Shown here one piece after another: positions 1 to 8,861 of a DNA stretch of 64,000 nucleotides. The DNA is taken from the NCBI GenBank assembly GCA_017617615.1, contig JAFZVV010000003.1, positions 1-64,000 of the forward strand. The letters are read 5' to 3'. Position numbers and translations under genes: made by a program. Below the pieces are notes generated by a model, which ran no database searches, had not been told where the DNA came from, and saw nothing but the letters and a program-made list of their open reading frames with translations. Numbering within the stretch: position 1 is the first letter of the stretch; every line of letters starts with the position of its first letter. The DNA comes from Prevotella sp. GTDB lineage: Bacteria; Bacteroidota; Bacteroidia; Bacteroidales; Bacteroidaceae.

Positions 1-300
1 ATTGGAGAATTTGATTATATCCCGAATTGAAGAATTAGAGAATAATTATAGGGTAAAGCAGAAAAAATCGATAATTCGATAATTCGGGATGAACTTGTTG
101 CTTTTATCCCGAATTGGAGAATTTGATTATATCCCGAATTGGAGAATTAGAGAATAATTATAGGGTAAAGCAGAAAAAATCGATAATTCGATAATTCGGG
201 ATGAACTTATTGCTTTTATCCCGAATTTAGGAATTAAAGAATAATTATTTAGGTGAAATTGAAAAATTCGATAATTCGGGATGAATAACTTGTTAGTTTC
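1..300. repeat. 112-bp tandem repeat, two full copies and a diverged partial third
   Basis: The unit beginning ATTGGAGAATTTGATTATAT at position 1 recurs at 113, and a diverged copy starts at 225, so the period is 112 bp. Each unit contains CCCGAATT and AATTCGGG boxes that can pair, plus GATAATTCGATAATTCGGG. There is no coding potential. Short relatives (CGAATTGAAGAATTAGCGAA) occur near 12035 and, more weakly, near 3902. The array may extend left of the window. Confidence 0.85.
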
Positions 301-313
301 GTGAGCATGAAAA

Positions 314-348
314 AAGCCGCCAGATTCGATTTGAACCTGGCGGCTTAT
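314..348 (-). terminator. Terminator of the infC-rpmI-rplT operon
   Basis: GCCGCCAG and CTGGCGGC form an 8-bp stem a short distance downstream of the rplT stop. On the minus strand it is followed by a T-rich run (the complement of AAAAAA at 310-315), as in an intrinsic terminator. Confidence 0.8.
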
Positions 349-367
349 TTACTTGCAGCGAACTGCT

Positions 368-712
368 TTACTTCACTTTGTCGACGATGGCCTTGAAAGC
401 CTCGGGATTGTTGATGGCGAGGTCGGCGAGCACCTTGCGGTTGATCTCGATACCGGCCTTGTTGAGTGCGCCCATGAGCTGTGAGTAGCTCATGCCATTG
501 AGGCGAGCGGCAGCGTTGATACGCTGAATCCAGAGCGCACGGAACGTGCGTTTCTTGTTGCGGCGGTCACGATAGGCGTAGGTGAGACCCTTCTCCCATG
601 TGTTCTTTGCAACGGTCCAAACATTCTTACGGGCACCAAAGTAACCCCTTGTAAGTTTAAGAATTCTCTTTCTCTTTGCTCTTGAAGCAACGTGGTTTAC
701 TGATCTTGGCAT
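368..712 (-). CDS. rplT: 50S ribosomal protein L20
   Basis: This 114-residue basic protein begins [19 protein letters not shown], the standard L20 N-terminus, and is of normal family length (about 115-118). L20 binds 23S rRNA early in large-subunit assembly. It is the last gene of infC-rpmI-rplT, 31 bp after rpmI, and is followed directly by a hairpin terminator. In enterobacteria L20 represses its own operon; no leader structure for that was identified here. Identity is secure from sequence and synteny. Confidence 0.98.
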   Translation of the reverse strand: MPRSVNHVASRAKRKRILKLTRGYFGARKNVWTVAKNTWEKGLTYAYRDRRNKKRTFRALWIQRINAAARLNGMSYSQLMGALNKAGIEINRKVLADLAINNPEAFKAIVDKVK

Positions 713-743
713 AGTTTTTTTCCTTTAAAATGTTTGACTTGAA

Positions 744-941
744 TTAACGCAGACAAAGGAGATCACGAACCTGCTTGAGGTTGCTGCGGTCAACAATTGT
801 CTGATGGACCAGATTACGCTTTTGCTTCTTCGTCTTCTTCGTGAGAATGTGACTGTGGTAAGCATGATGTCTCTTGATCTTACCTGTACCGGTGAAACGG
901 AATCTCTTCTTGGCACCGGAGTTTGTCTTTACTTTTGGCAT
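744..941 (-). CDS. rpmI: 50S ribosomal protein L35
   Basis: This 65-residue, very basic protein begins [20 protein letters not shown], the diagnostic L35 start, and matches the usual 64-66 residue length. It is a structural protein of the large ribosomal subunit. It lies between infC (61 bp upstream) and rplT (31 bp downstream), the arrangement found across bacteria, so the three are almost certainly cotranscribed. Confidence 0.98.
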   Translation of the reverse strand: MPKVKTNSGAKKRFRFTGTGKIKRHHAYHSHILTKKTKKQKRNLVHQTIVDRSNLKQVRDLLCLR

Positions 942-1002
942 TTTTTTTGTTATTTAGTTGTTTATTATACAGTGGCAACGCATATACCCGGCGTTACGCA
1001 CT

Positions 1003-1704
1003 TCAGTCATTGTTTTCTGTCAATTTCTTCAAGGCCTCCTCGCTGATCTTCGCGTTGGCGAGCAACCCGCCACCTGCGGGCTCACTGGCCTCTTCTTCGG
1101 CCTCCTTAGCCTTGCGGGCAGCCTCCTTGGCTTCTGCCTCGCGCTTCTCGCGGTCCATCTTCTGCTGGCTCTTCTTGGCAACACCCGCCTTCTTCGGCGC
1201 GATGAAGATGGCCATCTTCTTACCTTCGAGCTGTGGCAACTGCTCTACCTTTCCGTATTCCTCGAGGTCGTTGGCGAAACGCAGCAAGAGCACCTCGCCC
1301 TGTTCCTTGAAGAGGATGGAGCGCCCGCGGAAGAACACGTAGGCACGCACCTTGTTGCCGTCGGTCAGGAATTCCTTGGCGTGCTTCAGTTTGAAGTTGT
1401 AGTCGTTCTCGCCCGTCTGGGGTCCGAAGCGAATCTCCTTCACCTCCACCTTCACCTGCTTGGCCTTCATCTCCTTGGCCCGTTTCTTCTGCTGGTAAAG
1501 GAATTTGGAGTAGTCGATGAGACGACAGACCGGTGGTTGTGCGTTGGGAGAGATTTCTACCAGGTCGACACCCTTCTGTCGGGCCAGGTCAAGGGCCTGT
1601 CGGGTGGGCATGACGGTAGCGCCATCGTCGCCGACGACACGCACTTCTCTCACGCGAATTTGCTCGTTAACACGGTACTGATTGGTCTTTTTGTCGTTCT
1701 TCAT
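1003..1704 (-). CDS. infC: Translation initiation factor IF-3
   Basis: The protein has 233 residues. The N-terminal domain ([19 protein letters not shown], then a conserved linker with [18 protein letters not shown]) and the C-terminal domain ([26 protein letters not shown] strand) are both present. IF-3 binds the 30S subunit and prevents subunit joining until the correct start codon is chosen. Beyond about residue 180 there is a charged Lys/Glu/Ala-rich tail of roughly 50 residues absent from E. coli IF-3 (180 aa); such tails are seen in Bacteroidetes. It starts with ATG, not the AUU of E. coli. It has its own promoter at 1730-1759. Confidence 0.97.
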   Translation of the reverse strand: MKNDKKTNQYRVNEQIRVREVRVVGDDGATVMPTRQALDLARQKGVDLVEISPNAQPPVCRLIDYSKFLYQQKKRAKEMKAKQVKVEVKEIRFGPQTGENDYNFKLKHAKEFLTDGNKVRAYVFFRGRSILFKEQGEVLLLRFANDLEEYGKVEQLPQLEGKKMAIFIAPKKAGVAKKSQQKMDREKREAEAKEAARKAKEAEEEASEPAGGGLLANAKISEEALKKLTENND

Positions 1705-1729
1705 TCAACATTTTTATGATAAGCGGCTG

Positions 1730-1759
1730 CAAAGTTACGATAAATTAGACAATTAGCAA
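1730..1759 (-). promoter_or_regulatory. Promoter of infC-rpmI-rplT
   Basis: Read on the minus strand, TTG (1757-1759) is followed after 19 nt by TAACTTTG (1730-1737), a good match to the Bacteroidetes TTG-N19-TAnnTTTG consensus. It lies 26 bp upstream of the infC start, so infC does not depend on read-through from thrS. Confidence 0.75.
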
Positions 1760-1890
1760 AATTATTTGAGAAAAAAAATTTTTATGGTTTGGGGGAAAGA
1801 GAAACAATGAGAGAAACATTGTTACCGACGGCATGACACTCCTTTCTTTCCTTGATATTGTTTTCTGTTCACTTCCTTGATGAAATGAAA

Positions 1891-1917
1891 AGGGGCTCTT
1901 CAAAATGAAGTGCCCCC
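1891..1917 (-). terminator. Terminator after the small peptide gene
   Basis: GGGGCTCTTC (1892-1901) and GAAGTGCCCC (1907-1916) form a stem with one mismatch and a 5-nt loop. On the minus strand it is followed by TTTTC. It separates the secreted-protein/peptide unit from infC. Confidence 0.65.
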
Positions 1918-1962
1918 AAGTTTTTCGTTTTCAGTAGAACCCTATTCAGTCATTCGGGTTAA

Positions 1963-2142
1963 TTATTCTTCAGCCCAAACGTCTATTTTATTGACATCTG
2001 CACCTTGGTCGCCGTCGTTGTCTTGTCCGCCCCATCCTATGTCCGAGCCATTGCCCAAGTCACCGATGACTGTGTTTGCCATTATAGGCTCAGTTCTCAT
2101 TGCTCTAAATTTGCAAGTGGGGTTGATATATGTTTTTTTCAT
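1963..2142 (-). CDS. Small acidic peptide of the MKKxYxxPT family
   Basis: This is a 59-residue protein beginning MKKTYINPT, with Gly/Asp/Trp-rich acidic sequence behind (GWGG, ending DVWAEE). The frame stays open to an ATG at 2175 that overlaps the upstream stop as ATGA and would add 11 residues. I prefer the start at 2142 because it aligns with a second small protein at 34233-34418: both share MKKxYxxPT, then A..T and a Met near residue 21, then an acidic, GWG-containing C-terminus. Both follow directly a gene for a large secreted protein with a type IX tail. No signal peptide or membrane segment is visible. Function unknown. Confidence 0.6.
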   Translation of the reverse strand: MKKTYINPTCKFRAMRTEPIMANTVIGDLGNGSDIGWGGQDNDGDQGADVNKIDVWAEE

Positions 2143-2171
2143 CTTTTTCTGCGTTATTATTGTTAAACTTC

Positions 2172-3806
2172 TCATTTCACAACCACTTTCTTATTGTTCA
2201 CGATATAGACACCTTTTGGCAAGTCGTTCATTACATTTTCTGCACGACCCATAAATGTGCCATTCACGTTATAGACATTGCCGCTCAAAATCTCTTTTCC
2301 ATTGACGATGATACCTTCGATGGATGTTTCTTCTCCGTCAATCATGAAGGAAATGTTGGTATCAGCTGTCTTATATTCATACTCATCTATTTTGAAATAA
2401 GCCCGGAAAGCGTTGATTTTTGTGTCGCCTTTGGATACAAAGAAATTGTTGTCGCGGAGGAACAAACAGTTTGCTGGAATTTTTCCTGCACGAAGGGTTC
2501 CTATCACACTGGATTTATTATCACGTTCTACAATGGCATTATCTTCATCGGCGTCAACCATCACTTCATCAACGGAGAATTCATCCAAGCTTTTATCTGT
2601 CTTGATGAGATAAGGAGTATTGTTGTCCAAGCCTTGACTGAGGGCGTCAACAGTTTCGAATTTCATCACATATTGCTGCTTTTCGTTGATACTGTATCCT
2701 TGGTATTCAGCCACCTTGACGTTATTCCCAAAAACATCGGCCACCTGTTCATCAGAGAGGTCGAACGGCAGGGTTAGGGTGGACCAGGTGTCGGCTTTGA
2801 TGGTGCGCTTAACTACTACATCTTCGGGCGCTGAGGAGCTAACGGGCAGATCGGTTGCAGTGTCAAGAAGTAATCTCCTGCTGTAAGGAATGACATTGTA
2901 AGTGATGGTTGCAGGGCCGTATTCAACTTGATTTCCGGCAGAAAATACTATCTTCGTTGTCGTAACAGAATATTCACCTATTTCGCAATCATCGTCAGCG
3001 GAGATGAAGAATGAGCAAAGTTCAATACCCTCACCTATAGGCATTGGAGTAGAGGGTATCTGATAACCCAAAATTACTGATTTTCCGTCTGACGGACGTC
3101 TGTCATTAATATCAATCATCATATCCGGATTGTTTGCTGCGACGACAGGCCCCAAAACTGCATCGGTAAGATGGAGTCCATCGGGTAAAACGAATTCTAT
3201 TTGGAAACCTGTATTATTCTCACTTCCATCAGCATCGTAGCACATGGTGACTTTGGCAGATTTGCCTTGCATCACATCTACTTCATCTACCGTGAAATAC
3301 ACGCCTTCCCTGCCGGAAGAGATGACATTGTAAGTGATGGTTTTAGGCTCGAATTCAACTCCATTTCCGGCAGCAAATTCTATCTTCGTTGTCGTAACAG
3401 GATATTCACCTAATTCGCAATCATCGTCAGCAGAGATGAAGAATGAGCAAAGTTCAATTCCTTCACCTATAGGCATTGGAGTTAAGGCTATCTGAGAACC
3501 CATAATTATTGATTTTCCGTCTGACGAACGTCTGTCAGTAAAACGAATCTTCATTTCCGGATTGTTTGCTGCGATGTCAGGCCCCAAAACTGCATCGGTA
3601 AGATGGAGTCCATCGGGTAAAACGAATTCTATTTGGAAACCTTTATATTCCTTACTTCCATAAGCATCGTAGCACATGGTGACTTTGGCAGATTTGCCTG
3701 GCATCACATCTACTTCATCTACCGTGAAATACACGTCGTCCGCAATCGCCTTGTTACCTGCGATAACAAAGAGACCAATTAAAAGCAATAGTAGTCTATG
3801 TTTCAT
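2172..3806 (-). CDS. Secreted protein with two cohesin-like repeats and a type IX secretion tail
   Basis: The 544-residue protein has a signal peptide (MKHRLLLLLIGLFVIAGNKA) and two tandem 144-residue repeats starting at residues 25 and 169 (each begins VYFTVDEVDVM). The repeats have the look of a cohesin-type beta sandwich: GKSAKVTMCYD, FQIEFVLPDGL, a mid-repeat GK(S)I strand and a late ELCSFFISADDDC-GEY strand. A third region (about 310-460) is of unknown fold. The last residues, LPKGVYIVNNKKVVVK, fit a type IX (Por) sorting tail, so export to the cell surface or medium is likely. The repeats are still close at DNA level, suggesting recent duplication. Cohesin assignment is inference; a generic Ig-like fold is the alternative. 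Confidence 0.7.
   Translation of the reverse strand: MKHRLLLLLIGLFVIAGNKAIADDVYFTVDEVDVMPGKSAKVTMCYDAYGSKEYKGFQIEFVLPDGLHLTDAVLGPDIAANNPEMKIRFTDRRSSDGKSIIMGSQIALTPMPIGEGIELCSFFISADDDCELGEYPVTTTKIEFAAGNGVEFEPKTITYNVISSGREGVYFTVDEVDVMQGKSAKVTMCYDADGSENNTGFQIEFVLPDGLHLTDAVLGPVVAANNPDMMIDINDRRPSDGKSVILGYQIPSTPMPIGEGIELCSFFISADDDCEIGEYSVTTTKIVFSAGNQVEYGPATITYNVIPYSRRLLLDTATDLPVSSSAPEDVVVKRTIKADTWSTLTLPFDLSDEQVADVFGNNVKVAEYQGYSINEKQQYVMKFETVDALSQGLDNNTPYLIKTDKSLDEFSVDEVMVDADEDNAIVERDNKSSVIGTLRAGKIPANCLFLRDNNFFVSKGDTKINAFRAYFKIDEYEYKTADTNISFMIDGEETSIEGIIVNGKEILSGNVYNVNGTFMGRAENVMNDLPKGVYIVNNKKVVVK
2879..3750. repeat. 432-bp internal tandem duplication inside the secreted-protein gene
   Basis: The two 144-codon repeats correspond to two 432-bp DNA segments with long near-identical stretches (for example GTAAGATGGAGTCCATCGGG at about 3167 and 3598). 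The high DNA identity suggests a recent duplication or ongoing gene conversion. Confidence 0.8.
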
Positions 3807-3868
3807 AGCTTGTATTAGGTAAAAAATGTTATTAGAATAATTACTTGCAGTTTTTCATATATTTTTCA

Positions 3869-3898
3869 CAAAGATAGAGAAATTTCGGAGAACCACAA
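3869..3898 (-). promoter_or_regulatory. Promoter of the cohesin-like secreted protein gene
   Basis: On the minus strand TTG (3896-3898), a 19-nt spacer and TATCTTTG (3869-3876) match the Bacteroidetes consensus. The box is 63 bp upstream of the start codon at 3806. The gene pair is therefore transcribed independently of thrS. Confidence 0.7.
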
Positions 3899-4053
3899 AA
3901 CAATTCGGGAGTTAATTTCGGGAATTAATGTTAAATATCATACCTATCTTTTAGTGGTCTTGCACTTTGGCCAATCCATGATGAAACGACCATATGATAT
4001 TTTCCCCAATGATATCATTCTGGATATCATATTGAGTAGCCCGACATCATGCC

Positions 4054-4083
4054 ACAGGGGAGACACTGCGGTGCCTCCCCTGT
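4054..4083. terminator. Hairpin after thrS
   Basis: ACAGGGGAG and CTCCCCTGT form a strong stem 25 bp beyond the thrS stop. There is no clear T-run on the minus strand, so it could be a terminator or an mRNA 3-prime-end hairpin. Nothing else was seen between it and the promoter at 3869-3898. Confidence 0.5.
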
Positions 4084-4107
4084 TGGTATATTGGAGTGAA
4101 TACGGTA

Positions 4108-6072
4108 TCAGTCTTGTGGCTCGATGTTGGTGGCCTCGAGCATCTCTTCCACCTCGGCATTGACGCGGTCGGCAAACTCCTGCATGGTCATGGTAGCCTG
4201 TTCGCCACCACCCTGCTTGCGCATGGAGACGAGACCCTCGGCAGACTCCTTCTCGCCCACGATGACCATATAGGGCACGCGCTTGAGCTCGTTGTCGCGG
4301 ATCTTGCGGCCAATCTTTTCGTTGCGGTCGTCGATGACGGCACGCACGCCCTGAGCATCGAAGAAACGACACACCTCACGGGCATAGTCGTTGAACTTCT
4401 CCGAGATGGGCAGGATAGCCACCTGGTCGGGTGTGAGCCAGAGCGGGAAATGTCCGGCGGTATGCTCGATGAGCACGGCGGTGAAGCGCTCCATCGACCC
4501 GAAGGGTGCACGGTGCACCATCACCGGTGTCTGCTTGGAGTTGTCTTCGGCGGTATATTCGAGTTTGAAGCGTTGTGGCAGGTTGTAGTCGACCTGGATG
4601 GTGCCCAGCTGCCAGCGTCGACCGATGGCATCCTTCACCATGAAGTCGAGTTTCGGTCCGTAGAAAGCAGCCTCGCCATATTCGATTTTCGCGTCGAGGC
4701 CTTTCTCCTTACAAGCGTCTATGATAGCCTGCTCGCTCTCGTGCCACACCTCGTCGCTACCGATGTATTTCTCGGTGTCCTTGGGGTCGCGAAGCGAAAT
4801 CTGTGCCTCGAAGTTGTCGAAGTTGAAGATTTTGAACACAGCCTGGATGATGTCCATCACACGGAGGAACTCCCCTTTCACCTGGTCGGGACGGCAGAAG
4901 ATATGGGCATCGTCCTGGGTGAACGAGCGTACGCGGGTAAGACCATGCAGCTCACCGCTCTTCTCATATCGGTAGACGGTGCCGAACTCCGCGATGCGCA
5001 GGGGCAGGTCCTTGTACGAACGCGGTTTCATGGCGAACACCTCGCAGTGGTGCGGGCAGTTCATCGGCTTGAGCATATACTCCTCGTCCTCCTCGGGAGT
5101 GTGGATGGGCTGGAAGGAGTCTTTGCCGTAGTGGGCATAGTGTCCGGAAGTGACATAGAGGTTCTTGCTGCCGATATGCGGCGTGATGACCTCCTGATAG
5201 CCGAACTTCTTCTGTATCTTGCGCAGCATGTCCTGCAGACGCAGGCGCAGGTCGGTGCCTTTGGGCAGCCAAATAGGCAGTCCCCTACCCACGCGCTCGG
5301 AGAACATGAATAGTTCCATCTCCTTGCCAATCTTGCGGTGGTCGCGCTTCTTGGCCTCCTCGAGCATGACGAGGTATTCGTCGAGCATCTTCTTCTTCGG
5401 GAACGAGATGCCGTAGATACGTGTCATCTGCTCACGCTTGGCATCGCCACGCCAGAAAGCACCGGCGGCACTGGTGATTTTCAGCGCCTTGATGGCACCT
5501 GTGGAGACGAGGTGCGGTCCGCGGCAGAGGTCGGTGAAAGCCCCCTGTGTATAGGTAGAGATGGTGCCGTCTTCGAGGTCGAGGTCGATATGCTCGCACT
5601 TGTACTCCTGTCCGGCTGCCTTGAAGTCGCGCAGGGCGTCGGCCTTGGAGATATCATGGCGCACCACCGGTTCGTCTTTCCTTGCCAGTTCCATCATCTT
5701 TGCCTCGATCTTGGGGAAGTCGTTCTCGGAGATGACATCACCCTCCTTGGGCATCACGTCGTAGAAGAACCCGTTCTCCACGGCCGGTCCGAAGCCGAAC
5801 TGTATGCCTGGGTAGAGTTCTTGCAGCGCTTCTGCCAACAAGTGTGCGCTGGTGTGCCAAAATGTGTGTTTTCCCTCCTCATCTTCAAACTTGTAAAGGG
5901 CGATGGTGGCATCGCTGAGGATGGGTCGGTTGAGTTCCACTGTCTCACCATTTACCCCGCAAGATACAACGTTGCGAGCGAGAGCCGGTGAGATGCTCTC
6001 GGCGATTTGAAGACCGGTGACACCCTGTTCGAACTCACGCACAGTGCCATCGGGGAATGTGATTTTTATCAT
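4108..6072 (-). CDS. thrS: Threonine--tRNA ligase
   Basis: Charges tRNA-Thr with threonine. The 654-residue protein starts at [14 protein letters not shown] (TGS domain). It continues with the editing domain ([11 protein letters not shown] and the CRGPH box), then the class II core with the zinc-site MNCPHHCE segment, motif 2 around [15 protein letters not shown] and motif 3 with GSMERF, and a C-terminal anticodon-binding domain (VAILPISEK). The open frame runs to 6255, but the extra 61 residues come from intergenic repeat DNA and lack family resemblance; the start at 6072 gives the usual length. In relatives infC normally follows thrS directly; here two accessory genes intervene. Confidence 0.97.
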   Translation of the reverse strand: MIKITFPDGTVREFEQGVTGLQIAESISPALARNVVSCGVNGETVELNRPILSDATIALYKFEDEEGKHTFWHTSAHLLAEALQELYPGIQFGFGPAVENGFFYDVMPKEGDVISENDFPKIEAKMMELARKDEPVVRHDISKADALRDFKAAGQEYKCEHIDLDLEDGTISTYTQGAFTDLCRGPHLVSTGAIKALKITSAAGAFWRGDAKREQMTRIYGISFPKKKMLDEYLVMLEEAKKRDHRKIGKEMELFMFSERVGRGLPIWLPKGTDLRLRLQDMLRKIQKKFGYQEVITPHIGSKNLYVTSGHYAHYGKDSFQPIHTPEEDEEYMLKPMNCPHHCEVFAMKPRSYKDLPLRIAEFGTVYRYEKSGELHGLTRVRSFTQDDAHIFCRPDQVKGEFLRVMDIIQAVFKIFNFDNFEAQISLRDPKDTEKYIGSDEVWHESEQAIIDACKEKGLDAKIEYGEAAFYGPKLDFMVKDAIGRRWQLGTIQVDYNLPQRFKLEYTAEDNSKQTPVMVHRAPFGSMERFTAVLIEHTAGHFPLWLTPDQVAILPISEKFNDYAREVCRFFDAQGVRAVIDDRNEKIGRKIRDNELKRVPYMVIVGEKESAEGLVSMRKQGGGEQATMTMQEFADRVNAEVEEMLEATNIEPQD

Positions 6073-6857
6073 AACAAATTGAACAAATATTTGTGAATAT
6101 AGATAATTGGGGACAAAGGTAGTGAAAACCGAGCGCAATGCGAAATAAATAACGAAGTTTTTATTTCCATTGCCGAGGTGCAGCCTACCTTCGCCGCGAA
6201 GCGGCAAAGTACGATTAAGTGAGCGAAAAGCCAAATTTTGGAGCAGCGAAAGCAAAGATATGCTTGCATATTTTTGCTAAGTCGTGACAAAATATGCTTT
6301 TCCGAACGGGAGTACCTCGGCGAAGCCAAAGTTAGTGCAAACCGAGCGGAAAACAAAACAAAAACCGTTTTTTTGTTTTGTTTTCCCGAGGTGCAGCCTA
6401 ACTTCGCAGCGAAGCGGCAAAGGTACGAATTAGCGAGTGGAAAGCAAAACAAAAATCGAAGATTTTGTTTTCTTTCCCGAGTAACGAATTGGGCAACACA
6501 CTAAATGATGCCCCGAATAACGTTTTTTCCAAGCCTACGGCTTGGGGGTTCCAACCCATCCCACCTTCCCTTCATAAGGGAAGGCCTCGACCCACCCCCC
6601 GTCCCCCGCCCTCTCCAGGGCGGAGGCTCAACCGCCCTACTCGGGCTCGGTCACTATGGTACTGCTCCCGAAGGTAGGTCGCAGGGAGATTTTTTACGCA
6701 ACAGAGTTGCGATAGTTTGTGTTCGCTGCGCTCACCTTGGATAACAATGCTGATGACAACTACGTCATTATTATTTGTTATATGATAGCAACGAATAAAG
6801 CGTGAAGGTCTTCAAGACCTTTCGGACCTTAAAGTCGTGGGAAGGGGAAAATGGAAT
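6073..6857. repeat. Long repeat-rich intergenic region upstream of thrS
   Basis: This 785-bp gap holds no credible gene. A segment containing GTGAAAACCGAGCG (6122) and GAGGTGCAGCC (6175) recurs 213 bp later as GTGCAAACCGAGCG (6335) and GAGGTGCAGCC (6388), each followed by a GCGAAGCGGCAAAG box. Inverted AAACAAAACAAAAACC/GTTTTTGTTTTG-type arms near 6350-6385 and 6443-6475 can form hairpins. ATCGAAGATTTTGTTTTCT near 6455 recurs at about 27009. A C-rich stretch at 6560-6650 has small hairpins such as CCTTCCC-TTCATAA-GGGAAGG. A possible thrS -7 box is TACCTTTG (6114-6121, minus strand). Confidence 0.7.
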
Positions 6858-8834
6858 CTACTGCGAATATTTCTTGATCATGCCATAGGCGCTGTAGATG
6901 CCCAGTTCGCCCGCGCGGCTCAGGTCGTTGATTCCCTCCTCTTTCTTTCCCGACTTGATGCGTGCCAGTCCGCGGTTATAGTATGCCTCGGCAATGTTGG
7001 CATTGTGGTTGATGGCACTGGAGAAGTCGGCGATGGCCTGGTCGTAGTTGTCTTGCGCGAGATAGAGGTTTCCCCTGTCGTAGAAGACATAAGCGTTGGT
7101 GGAATCGGCCTGTAGCACCCGTGTAAGATCGTCGATGGCACTGGCTTCCTTGATTTGCGTGTCGGTGGTCTTGGCCACGCTCATCTCGTTGAGGCGTGCC
7201 GTGCACACCGCCCTCTGCCACAATGCCAGCGCGTCGGCGGGGTCGATGCCCAGACAAGTGTTCAGGTCGTCGACGGCCTCGCCGAAGTTCTGCACCACGG
7301 TATACGCCACGGCACGTTGCAGCAACAGTGCCCTTGTGGTACGCATGTCGTGCGTCTGTTGCAGGTCGGCAGAGAGAGAGTCGATGATGCTGAACACCGC
7401 CGTCGACTGCTGTTCGCTGAGCGTATTAGGGTTGCATGTGAGGTACACCCTGTGGCGAGGTTTCTCTTTCTGGTTGAACGTCTCCACGAGCGGGTCGAAG
7501 ACCTGGTAGGACTTGATGAGGTTTCCGTATCTGACGAAGGAGAGGTGGTACATCGGCATCTCCTCGACCTCGACCTTACGGTGCTGCACCTTTCCGCGGT
7601 AGACATTCTCGTACTCGAACACATACTCATGCTCTACCGTCTCCTCGTCTTCCACCACAATCTGGTTGTATTTGCTCATGTCGATTTCGCTCTTCTTCCT
7701 CGTCTGCCTGATCTGGCTGAGGGTCCAGCGGGGCTGGATGCCGATATGCTTGTCCATCTGCGCCTTGAAGATACGGAACTCGTCGAGTTCGGCCTGGTTG
7801 GTCATCCCCAGCCTGCGGTAGCATTCCGCACGGTTGGACAGTCCTATCCAGAAGTTGGGATATTGGTCGATGACCTTGGTATAGTCGCGTATGGCCCCGC
7901 GCAGGTCGCCCGTCTTGTGCAGCAGCTGTGCCCTGTTGTAGATAGCCATCACGTTGTTGGGTTCCATGCGTATCACATAGTCGAAGTCGGTGATGGCACG
8001 GTTGTAGTCGCCCACCTGCACGCGCAGGATACCACGGTTGTAATGGGCGAGGAAGTTGTCGGGGTCGAGTTCGAGCGCCGTGTCGTAGTCGGCCATCGCC
8101 CCCCTGAGGTTATTGGTATTGAGCCGGCAGATGGCGCGGTTGAGGTAGTTGCCCACCAGCTTTGGTCTGAGGTGTATCACGCGGCTGAGGTGTTCGTCGG
8201 CCTCCTTCCAGTTCTGCCTGGAGAGGCTGATGTTCGCCCTGACCATCCACATCTCCACGTCATAGGGGTCGTGTTCGAGTGCCTTGTCGAGCCAGACGGC
8301 AGCCTGCGTAGTGTCTTTCTGCACGAGGTAGACGCCCGCCTTTACGGAGTATGCCCTTGCGTTCTTGCTCCATTTGCTGATGATGGTGTCGAGGTCGAGG
8401 TGCACCTGGTCGTAGTCTTTGAGTTCGAGTCGGCAGAGCATGCGGTTGAACCAGAAGTTCTGTGCCGACGGGTCGTCTTTCAGCGCACGGTCGTAGTCGG
8501 CGATGGCATCCTCGAACTTCTTCAGGCGTATGCGGCAAAGCCCCCTCAACTCATACATGCCGGTGACGTAGGGATTGAGCGCGATGGCCTCGGTGCAGTC
8601 TTTCTCTGCCCCGGCGAAATCGTCGAGGTAGAATTTTGCCACCCCTCTGTAGAACCATGGTTCGTAGAGATAGGGCTTTGAGTCGATGGCGCGGTTGAAG
8701 TGCTGTATGGCGAGCACGTAGTCCTCATAATACAATGCACTTCTTCCACTCAGTATCAGCCTGTCGACATTGAACTGTGCCGCGGCGAAGAGTGGAAGAA
8801 GAGCCAACGAGAGTAGTACTACGCGCCTCATCAT
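6858..8834 (-). CDS. Exported tetratricopeptide-repeat protein
   Basis: The 658-residue protein has a signal peptide (MMRRVVLLSLALLPLFAAAQ) and about ten TPR units in residues 25-340 (for example YEPWFYRGVAKFYLDDFAGA and later copies), then a region of about 170 residues without TPRs, then more TPR units near the C-terminus (AYVFYDRGNLYLAQDNYDQA). TPR arrays are protein-binding scaffolds; the partner is unknown. It follows def by 27 bp and is probably in the ruvX-def operon. This synteny (def, TPR protein, thrS) is typical of Bacteroidales. Location is probably periplasmic. Confidence 0.85.
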   Translation of the reverse strand: MMRRVVLLSLALLPLFAAAQFNVDRLILSGRSALYYEDYVLAIQHFNRAIDSKPYLYEPWFYRGVAKFYLDDFAGAEKDCTEAIALNPYVTGMYELRGLCRIRLKKFEDAIADYDRALKDDPSAQNFWFNRMLCRLELKDYDQVHLDLDTIISKWSKNARAYSVKAGVYLVQKDTTQAAVWLDKALEHDPYDVEMWMVRANISLSRQNWKEADEHLSRVIHLRPKLVGNYLNRAICRLNTNNLRGAMADYDTALELDPDNFLAHYNRGILRVQVGDYNRAITDFDYVIRMEPNNVMAIYNRAQLLHKTGDLRGAIRDYTKVIDQYPNFWIGLSNRAECYRRLGMTNQAELDEFRIFKAQMDKHIGIQPRWTLSQIRQTRKKSEIDMSKYNQIVVEDEETVEHEYVFEYENVYRGKVQHRKVEVEEMPMYHLSFVRYGNLIKSYQVFDPLVETFNQKEKPRHRVYLTCNPNTLSEQQSTAVFSIIDSLSADLQQTHDMRTTRALLLQRAVAYTVVQNFGEAVDDLNTCLGIDPADALALWQRAVCTARLNEMSVAKTTDTQIKEASAIDDLTRVLQADSTNAYVFYDRGNLYLAQDNYDQAIADFSSAINHNANIAEAYYNRGLARIKSGKKEEGINDLSRAGELGIYSAYGMIKKYSQ

Positions 8835-8861
8835 ATCATGCGATAAGGGTGGTGCTGGTGA

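Noticed and set aside
1..300. Tandem repeats considered as a CRISPR array
   Set aside because: The repeat period is 112 bp with continuous similarity and no unique spacers; there are no cas genes in the window.
958..1719. A 253-residue plus-strand frame opposite infC
   Set aside because: It is Leu-rich antisense translation of a charged Lys/Glu protein; infC is certain.
4096..5313. A 405-residue plus-strand open frame
   Set aside because: It is the antisense shadow of thrS.
6073..6255. N-terminal extension of thrS by 61 residues
   Set aside because: The extension is encoded by intergenic repeat DNA, and the standard TGS domain starts at 6072.
7155..8681. A 508-residue plus-strand open frame
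   Set aside because: It is antisense to the TPR protein gene and has a composition rich in Val, His and Asp without a signal, motif or plausible family; it is a by-product of GC-rich third positions on the other strand.
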